A stretch of DNA of 49,316 nucleotides from Oscillospiraceae bacterium (lineage in GTDB: Bacteria; Bacillota; Clostridia; Oscillospirales; CAG-272), in the NCBI GenBank assembly GCA_015063645.1, contig SVTS01000011.1, positions 1 through 49,316 of the forward strand, in the 5' to 3' direction. Shown one piece after another: positions 38,065 through 46,350 of the stretch. Every line of letters starts with the position of its first letter. The first letter of the stretch is position 1. Position numbers and translations under genes: made by a program. The notes under the pieces are model-generated. The model was not told where the DNA came from. It worked only from the letters and a program-made list of their open reading frames with translations, and ran no database searches.

Positions 38065-39579
38065 ATGAAACTGCCGGCACGCTTATTATGTACCGCTCTC
38101 GCCGCCTGCATACTGTCCGCGGCACTCGTTTCCTGCTCCGGGGATACGCCTGCGCCGGATGACACTTCCGCCTCCGCAGAGAGCACGGATACCACCGCTC
38201 CGTCCGTTCCTGCGGAAACCAATCCCGCAGAAACCGCCCGTGCAGATGCAAAGGATACCCTACCCGATGATCTTAAGCTGAACGGCATGAGTGTCCATAT
38301 CCATTCTTTCGATAATGAAAAGTACGACATTATCGGCATGAATGAAACCTCCGGCGACGTCCTTTACGACGCCGTGTATAACCGGACGCGCAAAGTGGCG
38401 GAACGGCTTGATGTCAAAATCAGCTGGGCGGATTCCCAGACCGCAAAATGGCAGGATTTCAGCAATGAACTGCATCAGATTATCCTCGCCGGGGATGATG
38501 TATGGCAGATTGTGTTCGCCATGGGCAACTCCACTATCCAGAAAAACCGGGATGCCCTCTTCACCGATCTTGCGAATGCCGAATATCTGGATCTTTCCCA
38601 GCCCTGGTGGTGGCAGGAAGCCATGGAAGAAGTTGCGTTCAATATCCATGAGAGAAAATACCTCGTCGGCGATATCGCGCTTACCAATTACATGAGTGCA
38701 GGTGCATACTTCTTCAACAAAAACCTGTATACTAATGTCTTTGGAAATGCCGATGATTTGTATCAGACAGTCATCGAAGGCAGCTGGACATACGACAAAC
38801 TGAGGGAAATCTCCGCGGAAGCCTATCAGGATCTGAACGGAAACGGCACGGTGGATGAGGGAGATATCTACGGTCTTCGCTTCGCCAACGCCGAATTCCT
38901 CAAGCACGCCGAATTTTCCATGGATGTCCAGCATTTCTTCCGCACTGAAGAAGGATATCCCGTCATCGAATACGACACGCAGCGTGCACAGCAGGCAGTG
39001 GAAGCACTGTATTCCCTGCTGTACGAAACCAAAGGCAACATATATCAAAGCGACAATCTGGCACGCACCGTTTTTCCCCAGAGAGGCACCTTCTTCTACG
39101 CCCGCCATCTCGGCGAAGTTTTCAAAGCGGAAATGCGGAATATGGAAGATGACTACGGCATCCTTCCTTTTCCGAAGCTGGATGATCAGCAGAAGGAATA
39201 TCACGGTCTTCTGCATAACTCCTCCAATTTCGTCACCGTGCCCATCACAGCAAAGCACGTGAATGAGATCTGCGCCGTCATCGAAGCGATGTGCGCCGAA
39301 TCCTACCGCAGCGTCGTGGAAACTTTCTACGATATCGCGCTGAAGACCAAATACTCCCGCGACTCTTACTCCGGTCAGTGCATCGATATCATCCGCAATG
39401 CCACAAAAAAGAACCTTGTCTATGAATATAACGGACGCTTCGGCTCCGGCAACATCATCGCGGACTGCATCGGCGCGGGCAACACAAACTTTGCTTCAGC
39501 GTATGCAAAAACCGTGGAAGCCTCCAATAAAAAAATCATTCAGGCTATCGATCAGATCCTCAAACAGCAGGGTAAATAA
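38065..39579 (+). CDS. Extracellular solute-binding lipoprotein, SBP3
   Basis: A 504-residue lipoprotein. The signal peptide ends in LVSC (Cys24), with a Ser/Thr/Pro/Ala linker to about residue 65. It shares with SBP1 and SBP2 the phrases LANAEYLDLSQPWWW and GILPFPKLDDQQKEY and an EF-hand-like loop at 256-267 (DLNGNGTVDEGD). AAAGGAG precedes the ATG. The neighbouring AraC gene is divergent. A strong terminator starts 5 bp after the stop, so it is transcribed alone, with no permease genes. Confidence 0.88.
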   Translation: MKLPARLLCTALAACILSAALVSCSGDTPAPDDTSASAESTDTTAPSVPAETNPAETARADAKDTLPDDLKLNGMSVHIHSFDNEKYDIIGMNETSGDVLYDAVYNRTRKVAERLDVKISWADSQTAKWQDFSNELHQIILAGDDVWQIVFAMGNSTIQKNRDALFTDLANAEYLDLSQPWWWQEAMEEVAFNIHERKYLVGDIALTNYMSAGAYFFNKNLYTNVFGNADDLYQTVIEGSWTYDKLREISAEAYQDLNGNGTVDEGDIYGLRFANAEFLKHAEFSMDVQHFFRTEEGYPVIEYDTQRAQQAVEALYSLLYETKGNIYQSDNLARTVFPQRGTFFYARHLGEVFKAEMRNMEDDYGILPFPKLDDQQKEYHGLLHNSSNFVTVPITAKHVNEICAVIEAMCAESYRSVVETFYDIALKTKYSRDSYSGQCIDIIRNATKKNLVYEYNGRFGSGNIIADCIGAGNTNFASAYAKTVEASNKKIIQAIDQILKQQGK

Positions 39580-39583
39580 GGAT

Positions 39584-39620
39584 AAACAGACAGGCGAAAA
39601 ACTTCGCCTGTCTGTTTTTT
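39584..39620 (+). terminator. Terminator of SBP3
   Basis: A 15 bp perfect stem (AAACAGACAGGCGAA / TTCGCCTGTCTGTTT) followed by TTTTTT in all. Its GACAGGCGAA core is the same as in the terminator at 37081-37113. Confidence 0.92.
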
Positions 39621-39661
39621 GAATACAAATATTTGAGAGGTGTCCGGCCGTCCCCCATCCG

Positions 39662-40687
39662 TTAAATCTTCGGATATACAATCTCCACCGGCTTGCCCAC
39701 CTTCGCGGACTGTACGGATGCGGCGCATACCGCCACGGTGGACGCGCCTTCCATGGAGGAAACGGGCATCGGCTCACCGGACAGCAGTGCCTTTACAAAC
39801 ACATCGATCTCGGCGACGGTGTTGTGATTGTTGATCTCCACGGGGATCTCCTGCGCCGTGGTGAACGCGGGAGCGCCGCCCTCCGGATTGTCCTCGAAAA
39901 GCTGGATCGTGGGGGATTTGTTATCGCAGATGATGGTGCCCTTCGTGCCGTAGAAGACGGAACGCATGGTGTAATTCCGTTTGCAGCCGATGGACACGAA
40001 CACCTTACCGGAGACGTTATTCGGGAATTTATAGATGGCGATGGTGGCATCGTCCACGGGCCAGTCGGTCAGCACCTTATGGGTTGCGTGGGCATATACT
40101 TCGGTGGGATTGCCTGCCACCCAGCGGAGCAGATCCACGGCGTGGCATCCGCCGCCGATGAACGCGTGACGGTCGGGATCCACACGCCAGTCGTTATAGC
40201 CGCGGGCTTTCGCGTAGCTGTGGGCGTATTCGCTTTCCACGAAATAGAGTTCGCCGATGCGGCCGGCGTCCACCAGTTCCTTGGCGGCGATGAAGCCGGG
40301 AGTGCAGCGGCAGATCTGACCGATCATCAGCTTGCGGCCGGTTTCCTTTTCCACGCGCATCATTTCCTCGCACTCGGCGACAGTCAGCGCCATGGGTTTT
40401 TCGCAGAGGACGTCCTTGCCCGCCCGCAGGAATGCGGCGGTCATTTCCAGATGAAGTTTATCGGGGGTGACGATGACGGCGGCGTCCACGTTGGGGTCGT
40501 TCACCAGATCCATATAATTTTCCGTGGCGACGGTGGGGTTATACTGGGCTTTGCGCTCCGCGAGGCGTTCGGGTGCACTGTCGCAGATACCGTAGAGGAC
40601 GGCGTTCTCCTGCTCGACGATGCCTTTCATATGGCCGTTTGCCATATTGCTGCAGCCGATGACGACAATGTTCAATTTGTTTTTCAT
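39662..40687 (-). CDS. Gfo/Idh/MocA-family oxidoreductase (2)
   Basis: A 341-residue dehydrogenase. NAD(P)-binding VVIGCSNMANGH; canonical EKP at 96-98 (VLCEKPMALTVAECEEM); GGGCHAVDLLRWVAG supplies the His/Asp of the second motif. The C-terminal sheet has KGTIICDNKSPTIQLF. Expected to oxidise a sugar, inositol or a related polyol. AAAGGAAA precedes the ATG. Divergent from araC(3), with a long leader containing a D-type hairpin. Confidence 0.92.
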   Translation of the reverse strand: MKNKLNIVVIGCSNMANGHMKGIVEQENAVLYGICDSAPERLAERKAQYNPTVATENYMDLVNDPNVDAAVIVTPDKLHLEMTAAFLRAGKDVLCEKPMALTVAECEEMMRVEKETGRKLMIGQICRCTPGFIAAKELVDAGRIGELYFVESEYAHSYAKARGYNDWRVDPDRHAFIGGGCHAVDLLRWVAGNPTEVYAHATHKVLTDWPVDDATIAIYKFPNNVSGKVFVSIGCKRNYTMRSVFYGTKGTIICDNKSPTIQLFEDNPEGGAPAFTTAQEIPVEINNHNTVAEIDVFVKALLSGEPMPVSSMEGASTVAVCAASVQSAKVGKPVEIVYPKI

Positions 40688-40739
40688 GAGGGTATTTCCT
40701 TTCTTGTGCAGTTATGGTATAATGTTGTCTGTGGGGGGT

Positions 40740-40793
40740 GTTGGGGGCGAAGCCCCCAACGTCCAAAATACCCCGGGGAACACTCTAATTATA
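40740..40793 (-). promoter_or_regulatory. Leader hairpin and -10 box of the second dehydrogenase gene
   Basis: A TATAAT on the minus strand at 40788-40793 would give a leader of about 95 nt that contains GTTGGGGGC-GAA-GCCCCCAAC (40740-40760), a repeat D hairpin (D5). No clear -35 is seen. Confidence 0.45.
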
Positions 40794-40875
40794 ACACATC
40801 TTCCCCTCTCATACGAGAGGCATATGTTGTTTATTTTCCTCATTCTGTTGGATTATCACCGGAGGATATACCGCG

Positions 40876-41697
40876 ATGATTCATGAAAAAAAGCCTGTCG
40901 GACATTCGCTTACCCCGGAGCCGGTGCTCTACTGCTGCCGGCTGGATGAAAATCTGGAGCCGGGCATCCGCTTCGGTCCCGTCATCCGGGATGTGTTCAT
41001 CATTGAATGCTGCACCGCCGGATACGGCTCCGTCATCATCAACGGGCGGGAATTTCCCGTCACGCCCGGCGACTGCTACATTCTCCTCCCCGGCGACACC
41101 GTGATCCATACCGCCGACCGGATCGAGCCGCGCAGCGGCGTCTGGTGCGCCCTGAACGGTCTGCATCTGGGGGCGCAGTTTGCCCGTGCGGGCATCACGG
41201 CACAGACCCCATTCGCTCCGGCGGAGGTGTTCGGGGAAATCACCGACCGTCTCATGCAGATGTATGAAATGGAAAACGACAGCGATCCCGGTGCGGAGAT
41301 GCGCCGCACCGGGATGATCTATGAAGTTCTGGGCGCGCTGATGCGCACCGCGCCGCCTCAGCGGAAGGAGAATCTCTGCATCCGCCGTGCGCTGGGTCTG
41401 ATGGAGACCCATTACGACAAGGATCTGACCGTGGCGCATCTGGCGGCGGAGGTGGGACTTGAGCGGAGTTATTTCTCCACGCTGTTCCGGGAGGAAACGG
41501 GGCAGACGCCCCACGCCTATCTGTGCGCACTGCGCATCCGGAAGGCATGCACGCTGCTCCGCGCACCGGGATGCTCCATCGGCGAAGCCGCCGATTCCGT
41601 GGGCATCGGTGCGCAGAATTTCGCCCGGCTTTTCAAGCGGGAGATGGGAATCACGCCGCGGGAGTTTCTGCGGCAGATCAGTCCGCCGTCACGGTGA
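40876..41697 (+). CDS. AraC-family transcriptional regulator (3)
   Basis: A 273-residue regulator. The N-terminal cupin reads AGYGSVIINGREFPVTPGDC and YILLPGDTVIHTA. The C-terminal helix-turn-helix pair has TVAHLAAEVGLERSYFSTLF and SIGEAADSVGIGAQNFARLF, FKREMGITPREFLRQ. GGAGG lies 10 nt before the ATG. It diverges from the second dehydrogenase and converges on the fourth M14 gene, overlapping its 3' end by 20 bp. Confidence 0.92.
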   Translation: MIHEKKPVGHSLTPEPVLYCCRLDENLEPGIRFGPVIRDVFIIECCTAGYGSVIINGREFPVTPGDCYILLPGDTVIHTADRIEPRSGVWCALNGLHLGAQFARAGITAQTPFAPAEVFGEITDRLMQMYEMENDSDPGAEMRRTGMIYEVLGALMRTAPPQRKENLCIRRALGLMETHYDKDLTVAHLAAEVGLERSYFSTLFREETGQTPHAYLCALRIRKACTLLRAPGCSIGEAADSVGIGAQNFARLFKREMGITPREFLRQISPPSR

Positions 41698-43255
41698 TGC
41701 AGGCGCCGACGGCTTTCGCGCAGGCTGCGCGGACTGTCAGAGCGGTGCCGGGCTTCGCGCGGACGAACCATTCCAGTTTTCTCGACTCCAGCGGAGCGAG
41801 GGATCCGATTTCGTTTGTGGGCCAGCGGTTGAAGCATTCCTCCGCGCCCTCCAGGGTCACATAGGTGATGCTCTGGGCGTGATAGCCGGAGGCACTGCGG
41901 ATGGGCATGGTATTCATCAGACCCGTATTGATCACATCCGCACGGACGCGGACCACATCGCCGCCCAGAGAGCGGCATTCCACGTTCACCAGCTCCAGCT
42001 TCGGATACCAGTCCATGATCTTCGTCAGGAATGTCGTGATCTTGGGCAGAAGCTCATTCATATCGCTTGCCAGCATAAAGTAGGCATTGCCGTGGATGCG
42101 GCCGCCGATCTCCACCTCGCCCAGCTGGGGATGATTGTATTTCACCCACGGTGCGGCGATCTGAGAACCGTTTTTCTCGTGCAGATCGATCAGTTTTGCC
42201 ACCAGCTCCGCGCACATCAGATCCGGTGCGGCAAAAATATCCTTGGAGGACATGCCGAGGGAATTCCATCCGTTGCCCAACTCCACCGTCACGGCGGGAA
42301 TGCCGAAGGTCGACTGGGCATAGCCGCGGAACACGCCGGGCAGAACGGTGGGCGCGGTGCTTCCGCCGTACTGTCCGTAATTCGACTCCGTGATGGGCAC
42401 GATACCGGTGATCTCGCCGCCGAGATTAACGATTTTCTTCAGCAGATCCGCATCCGCCTTACCGGAGGGAGCATCGTAGATCAGGGCGCTGGTGCCGCAG
42501 TGGATATCAAACGCGGCAAAAATATTCGGATGGGTAAGCAGAAATTCCATAACCGTGCGGGATTCGGCGTGGCGGCCGGGATAGTCGCCGCCGGGAGCAT
42601 TGTCCGCCCATCCTGCGGCAAACTGCCGGTTCATGTCCAGGCTGCGGGGATTTTTATACGCGCCGCTTCCATCGGAATTTTCGATGATGCCCTCCGTGGC
42701 AATCTGGTAGAAGGGACCGTCCGTATCGCCGGGCTCACGGCGCACCATGAGGCTGCTGCAGCCGGGGGCATTCTTCCACATACCGGTGGGATCTTCCCAT
42801 CTCATGGAGAGGATCCGTCCGTCCCCGTCCAGATCCTGCGGGATCAGGGTATTGGGCGTGCCGGCAGGCAGGCTTTCCAGCTGGGAGCGGATCGACAGAC
42901 CCTGCGTCACGCAGGCATCGCAGCCGTCCGGATTGATGCAGGGGAGGATATAGACCGTGATGCGGGAGAGAATTTTCCGCGCATCCTCATTTTCGAGAAG
43001 CGTGTACAGAAGCACGAGGCATTCGGTGATGCCCATGCCCTCCTCGGCATGAAGACCACCCTGCACATAGAAGCCGGGGCGGGATGCGGGATCGTCCGTT
43101 CCCTCGGCAAGGGTGATACCCCAGATAGTGCGTCCGCCCTCGGTGGTTGAAAGTGCTTCCAGCGTACAGATATCAGGATGAGCATCGCGGGCGGCTTTCA
43201 CCAGCGTTTCGATCTCCTCATAGGTATAAAAACGGTCACAAGATGCAGATGTCAT
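41678..43255 (-). CDS. M14-family zinc carboxypeptidase (paralog d)
   Basis: A 525-residue classical M14 protein, only distantly related to the tandem trio. GGLHAEEGMG gives zinc ligands His69 and Glu72, INPDG the turn at 107-111, SLDMNRQF the substrate-binding Asn209-Arg210, FDIHCG His252, and AVTVELGNGW the catalytic Glu325. Residues after about 400 form a separate beta-rich C-terminal domain. There is no signal peptide. A consensus promoter and a strong AAGGAG precede it; D-type hairpins lie in the leader. Peptide or amino-acid conjugate hydrolysis is expected. Confidence 0.9.
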   Translation of the reverse strand: MTSASCDRFYTYEEIETLVKAARDAHPDICTLEALSTTEGGRTIWGITLAEGTDDPASRPGFYVQGGLHAEEGMGITECLVLLYTLLENEDARKILSRITVYILPCINPDGCDACVTQGLSIRSQLESLPAGTPNTLIPQDLDGDGRILSMRWEDPTGMWKNAPGCSSLMVRREPGDTDGPFYQIATEGIIENSDGSGAYKNPRSLDMNRQFAAGWADNAPGGDYPGRHAESRTVMEFLLTHPNIFAAFDIHCGTSALIYDAPSGKADADLLKKIVNLGGEITGIVPITESNYGQYGGSTAPTVLPGVFRGYAQSTFGIPAVTVELGNGWNSLGMSSKDIFAAPDLMCAELVAKLIDLHEKNGSQIAAPWVKYNHPQLGEVEIGGRIHGNAYFMLASDMNELLPKITTFLTKIMDWYPKLELVNVECRSLGGDVVRVRADVINTGLMNTMPIRSASGYHAQSITYVTLEGAEECFNRWPTNEIGSLAPLESRKLEWFVRAKPGTALTVRAACAKAVGACITVTAD

Positions 43256-43288
43256 AGCGTATTCTCCTTTTTATGAATCGGGTGTGTC

Positions 43289-43352
43289 GGGGGCTGTGCC
43301 CCCCTGAGAAAACGTGCAGTTGTTGCTTTGCGCAACATGAAGCAAACTGCAC
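43289..43352. repeat. G-rich hairpin and GTGCAGTT stem (D6)
   Basis: GGGGGC-TGT-GCCCCC (43289-43303) followed by ACGTGCAGTT ... AACTGCAC (43311-43352), an imperfect stem matching D1 and D3 with paired base changes. It lies in the M14 leader. Confidence 0.7.
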
Positions 43353-43371
43353 ATCAATCATCATTCACTTA

Positions 43372-43400
43372 ATAATAGCGTATTTTTATGCGGTTGTCAA
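43372..43400 (-). promoter_or_regulatory. Promoter of the fourth M14 gene
   Basis: Minus strand: TTGACA (43395-43400), 17 bp, TATTAT (43372-43377). Leader about 110 nt. Confidence 0.82.
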
Positions 43401-43454
43401 TAGAGAAAGGACATTCCGCGGCACTTTGTCATCTTGTATTGCAGGAGGTTCATC

Positions 43455-44063
43455 ATGCGCAAAACCATCGGCGATTATTCCCTCATTCTGCTCGGCAGTT
43501 TTCTCTATATGCTGGGTACCTGTCTGTTCATTTTTCCCCACGGACTGCTGCTGGGCGGCACCAGCGGCATCTCCGTGATCCTCGCCCGCTTCATCCCCCT
43601 CTCGCCGGCGGCAATCCTGTCGGGGATCAACATTGTGCTGATGCTCCTTGCCGTCCTGATCCTCGGACGGGCTATGGCGGTGCGCACTTTTGTGGGATCC
43701 CTCGCCACAACGCTGTTTATCGGCGGATTTGATCTGCTGTTCACCGTGACCGCTCCGCCGGTCCATAACGTATTTCTCTCCGCGATTCTCGGTGCGATGA
43801 TTATCGCGCTGGCAAGCGGCATTCTGTTTTACGTGGATGCCAGCTCCGGCGGCACGGACATCATCGCGCTGATCATCCGCAAATACAGCAGTATACGGAT
43901 CGGGCGGGCACTTCTGATCACGGATGTGGTGATCGTACTCCTCGGCGGAATTCCGACGGGGCTTGCATCCTTTACGGGGCTGTTCATCAAAACGCTGGGC
44001 ATCGACGCTGTGATCGCGCTGTTCCGGCGGCTGAAGGAGAAAAAGAAAGAGGGACAGAAATGA
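43455..44063 (+). CDS. YitT-family (DUF161) membrane protein, short form
   Basis: A 202-residue polytopic membrane protein that opens with DYSLILLGSFLYMLGTCLFI and has the family phrases GLLLGGTSGISVILAR, LFYVDASSGGTDIIALIIRK and GIPTGLASFTGLFIKTLG. Five hydrophobic segments are visible. Full-length YitT proteins carry a soluble C-terminal DUF2179 domain of about 80 residues, which is missing here; the protein ends in a charged tail (RRLKEKKKEGQK). AGGAGG stands before the ATG at 43455. The stop codon lies in the loop of the terminator. Confidence 0.88.
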   Translation: MRKTIGDYSLILLGSFLYMLGTCLFIFPHGLLLGGTSGISVILARFIPLSPAAILSGINIVLMLLAVLILGRAMAVRTFVGSLATTLFIGGFDLLFTVTAPPVHNVFLSAILGAMIIALASGILFYVDASSGGTDIIALIIRKYSSIRIGRALLITDVVIVLLGGIPTGLASFTGLFIKTLGIDAVIALFRRLKEKKKEGQK

Positions 44064-44075
44064 TTCTGTCCCTCT
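44048..44075 (+). terminator. Terminator overlapping the YitT stop codon
   Basis: AGAGGGACAGAA-ATGA-TTCTGTCCCTCT; the TGA stop sits in the 4-nt loop. The downstream tract is CTGTG rather than a U-run, so strength is uncertain. Confidence 0.65.
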
Positions 44076-44091
44076 CTGTGTAAGCGGGTGA

Positions 44092-45021
44092 TTACTTTCT
44101 CTTCTTCGAAACAACCACGCCTGCGCCTGCCATGGAGGCAACAACTGCAAGAACAACGGCTGCGTCAAAGGTTGCGGGAGCGGTGGGCTTGGTTGCGGGA
44201 GCCTTGGTGGTGGCTGCGGTGGTCTCAACGGGGTTGAGCTGTGCATCGGTCAGACCGACACCCTTGTAGAACTTAACGTCCTTAATGGTTGCGTCCACTA
44301 CGTTGTAGTAGGAGTAAACCATGAAGCAGAGGCTGTCTGCCTTGCCGTCCAGCTTATCCATAGCGGTGGTGTTCTTGTCATCCACAAACCACTTGCCGTC
44401 TGCGCCGAGGTAGTAAACGGAGTAGGTCTTCTTCGGAGCATCGAACTCGATCTTGACAGACAGGAAGCCATTCTTGTCGGCAGCTGCCTTGTCAATGTTG
44501 TACTCGTAGTTGTCGCCCTTGGAACCGGGGATCATCTTCTTGCCGCCCAGGCTGAGTGCAGCACGGTTTACAAACTTGCCTGTACCGTCATCGGAGTTCC
44601 AGTTGGAGTAGTTGTTCAGGAACTCGTAACCGGTGCCGTCATAGAGCCAGCCGCCGATACCGGTGGAGTTATTCTTGCCCGCAGTGCCGTTTGCCTTAAC
44701 CTTGAAGGTCATGGTAACCTGGGACTTGCTGTCTACTTCGAGACCCTTGATGGGAGCACCCCAGATGCAGTCCTTCTTGTCGGTCTTGCCGCCCTTAACA
44801 TTAAGGGTGTAACCATTGTCGGAAACAGTGTAGGTGTACTCGCTGCCGTTCTTATTGGCTGCGGGAGCAAAAACATCCTTGGCGTTGAAATCAACAGTCC
44901 AGAGCAGCTCGCCGTTTTTGGCAGAAGCATAGGACTTGACCTTGTTGTCAGCGGCGGATGCGGATGCGATCATGGACATAGCCATGAGGACGCACAGGAA
45001 AAGTGCAAAAAACTTTTTCAT
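44092..45021 (-). CDS. Secreted, membrane-anchored surface protein of unknown function
   Basis: A 309-residue protein. The signal peptide MKKFFALFLCVLMAMSMIAS ends before ASAADNK. Residues 30-250 form one all-beta domain that could be a jelly-roll of the laminin G or carbohydrate-binding type (LLWTVDFNAKDVF, VTMTFKVKANGTAG, FLSVKIEFDAPKKTYSVYYL, ADGKWFVDD, TIKDVKFYKGVG). A Thr/Ala/Pro linker (ETTAATTKAPATKPTAP) leads to PATFDAAVVLAVVASMAGAG and the stop-transfer tail SKKRK. There is no LPXTG motif. It has a near-consensus promoter and a stem-loop at the 5' end of the mRNA, as expected for an abundant protein. Family not recognised. Confidence 0.82.
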   Translation of the reverse strand: MKKFFALFLCVLMAMSMIASASAADNKVKSYASAKNGELLWTVDFNAKDVFAPAANKNGSEYTYTVSDNGYTLNVKGGKTDKKDCIWGAPIKGLEVDSKSQVTMTFKVKANGTAGKNNSTGIGGWLYDGTGYEFLNNYSNWNSDDGTGKFVNRAALSLGGKKMIPGSKGDNYEYNIDKAAADKNGFLSVKIEFDAPKKTYSVYYLGADGKWFVDDKNTTAMDKLDGKADSLCFMVYSYYNVVDATIKDVKFYKGVGLTDAQLNPVETTAATTKAPATKPTAPATFDAAVVLAVVASMAGAGVVVSKKRK

Positions 45022-45052
45022 GGAACATATCCTTTCAATGATATAATAATAA

Positions 45053-45106
45053 GGAAGCACTATCATGCTTCCCTATCAGTATAGCACACCCGGATATGTT
45101 TGTCAA
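45053..45106 (-). promoter_or_regulatory. Strong promoter and 5' stem-loop of the surface protein gene
   Basis: Minus strand: TTGACA (45101-45106), 17 bp, TATACT (45078-45083). The predicted transcript begins near 45072 with GGAAGCA-TGATAG-TGCTTCC (45072-45053), a 5' hairpin of the kind that protects mRNA. Confidence 0.82.
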
Positions 45107-45183
45107 GGCGTATGCACATTTCCGCTGCATTTTTATTCATTTTCTGTCCATATTTTCCCTCAGAATACTTCTGCTGCAGAGTC

Positions 45184-46050
45184 TCACCGCTCCCCCAGCG
45201 GTGTAATGCCCTTGAGCTCTTTATACACGGAGATAAAATACGACACATTATTGTATCCGCATTCCATGGCAATGCGGGTGACGGGAAGAGCGGTGCTTTT
45301 CAGCAGACGACGGGCGTGATTGGTCCGGACTTCATTAAGATATTCCTTGAAGCTTTTGCGGACGATCTGCTGCCATTTACGCGAGAAATAGCTGTAGCTC
45401 ATATTCACCTCGGCGGCGCATGCCCTGGCGCTGAGCGGCTCCGCGTAATCCCGGTTGACACGGCGGATGACGGAGTAGATCTGCGCGGTGGCGCTGTCGC
45501 TGCCGCTGTCGGCGGCAGGCTGCGGATCATAGAGAATGATGGATCGCAGAAGCGTGAGGACGATTTCGGCGGCGGCAAGTTTGAGGGCAATATCCTTGCA
45601 TGGCTCCTCGCCGTCTGCCCGCCGGCGGAGAAGATCGAACGCGGCGGCGGTACCGCCGGCGGCAAGCTCATCGGCGCTCCAGTGGGTTTTGGCATTTTCC
45701 GGTGTGATAACGAAGCGGAGAACATAGCCGGCGGCTTTGGTCTCGGAGGCAAGATCAAAGAGGAGGGACGGGCGGACCTTCAGCACGTCGTAGGCATTCT
45801 CCGCCTGATCCCGGGAGTGAATACTGTGGAGCACGCCCGAGCGGAAGAGAACGAGCTCACCGGCGGCGGTGGGATAGGTGCGGTCTCCCGCAGTTATATC
45901 AAAGGATCCCTCTCTGACGCAGATGATTTCAATGGCATCATGGATATGCGCCTGCGCGGTACAGCGCCGGGGACCGGCATGAACGGGAAAGTATTCCATG
46001 CCGTTCTCCAGCATCAGAGGTTGTTCGGATTCGATTCGGTATTTGGGCAT
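45184..46050 (-). CDS. AraC-family transcriptional regulator (4)
   Basis: A 288-residue regulator. The cupin part has AQAHIHDAIEIICVREGSFD and AGELVLFRSGVLHSI. The C-terminal domain reads EPLSARACAAEVNMSYSYFS, RKWQQIVRKSFKEYLNEVRT, LPVTRIAMECGYNNVSYFIS, VYKELKGITPLGE. AAGGAG precedes the ATG. It diverges from a pair of dehydrogenase genes but is separated from them by 0.6 kb of repeats. Confidence 0.92.
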   Translation of the reverse strand: MPKYRIESEQPLMLENGMEYFPVHAGPRRCTAQAHIHDAIEIICVREGSFDITAGDRTYPTAAGELVLFRSGVLHSIHSRDQAENAYDVLKVRPSLLFDLASETKAAGYVLRFVITPENAKTHWSADELAAGGTAAAFDLLRRRADGEEPCKDIALKLAAAEIVLTLLRSIILYDPQPAADSGSDSATAQIYSVIRRVNRDYAEPLSARACAAEVNMSYSYFSRKWQQIVRKSFKEYLNEVRTNHARRLLKSTALPVTRIAMECGYNNVSYFISVYKELKGITPLGER

Positions 46051-46185
46051 CTTGCGTATCTCCTTTTTTGCGGATGCGGTGCGTCAGTCTCCTGTTGGGA
46101 TTGGCGTCCCCTACGGGTATGCGGTAAATTCCGCTTCAGGAAAAAGGACCGTCGGGGACGCCGGTCCCTACAGTTGCTTAAAATT

Positions 46186-46345
46186 CCGCTTCAGCAGTGT
46201 TCGGACTGCGCTTCGGGTGCGAGTATTCGCACCCAAAGTATGGCGAGCCATTTTTGCGGCGCAAGTATTTGCGCCGCCGGAATCTGCACAGACTCCACGG
46301 CTGCATTTGCCACGGGGTCAAGGGGACAAGTCCCCTTGCGGGGCT
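46186..46345. repeat. Repeat family B, copy 3 (GTAT-loop hairpins)
   Basis: GGACTGCGCTTC, then GGGTGCGA-GTAT-TCGCACCC (46215-46234), GCGGCGCAA-GTAT-TTGCGCCGC (46256-46277), AATCTGCAC, CCACGGCTGCATTTGCC and AAGGGGACAAGTCCCCTT. The block order is the same as in B1. Confidence 0.82.
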
Positions 46346-46350
46346 GTCTG

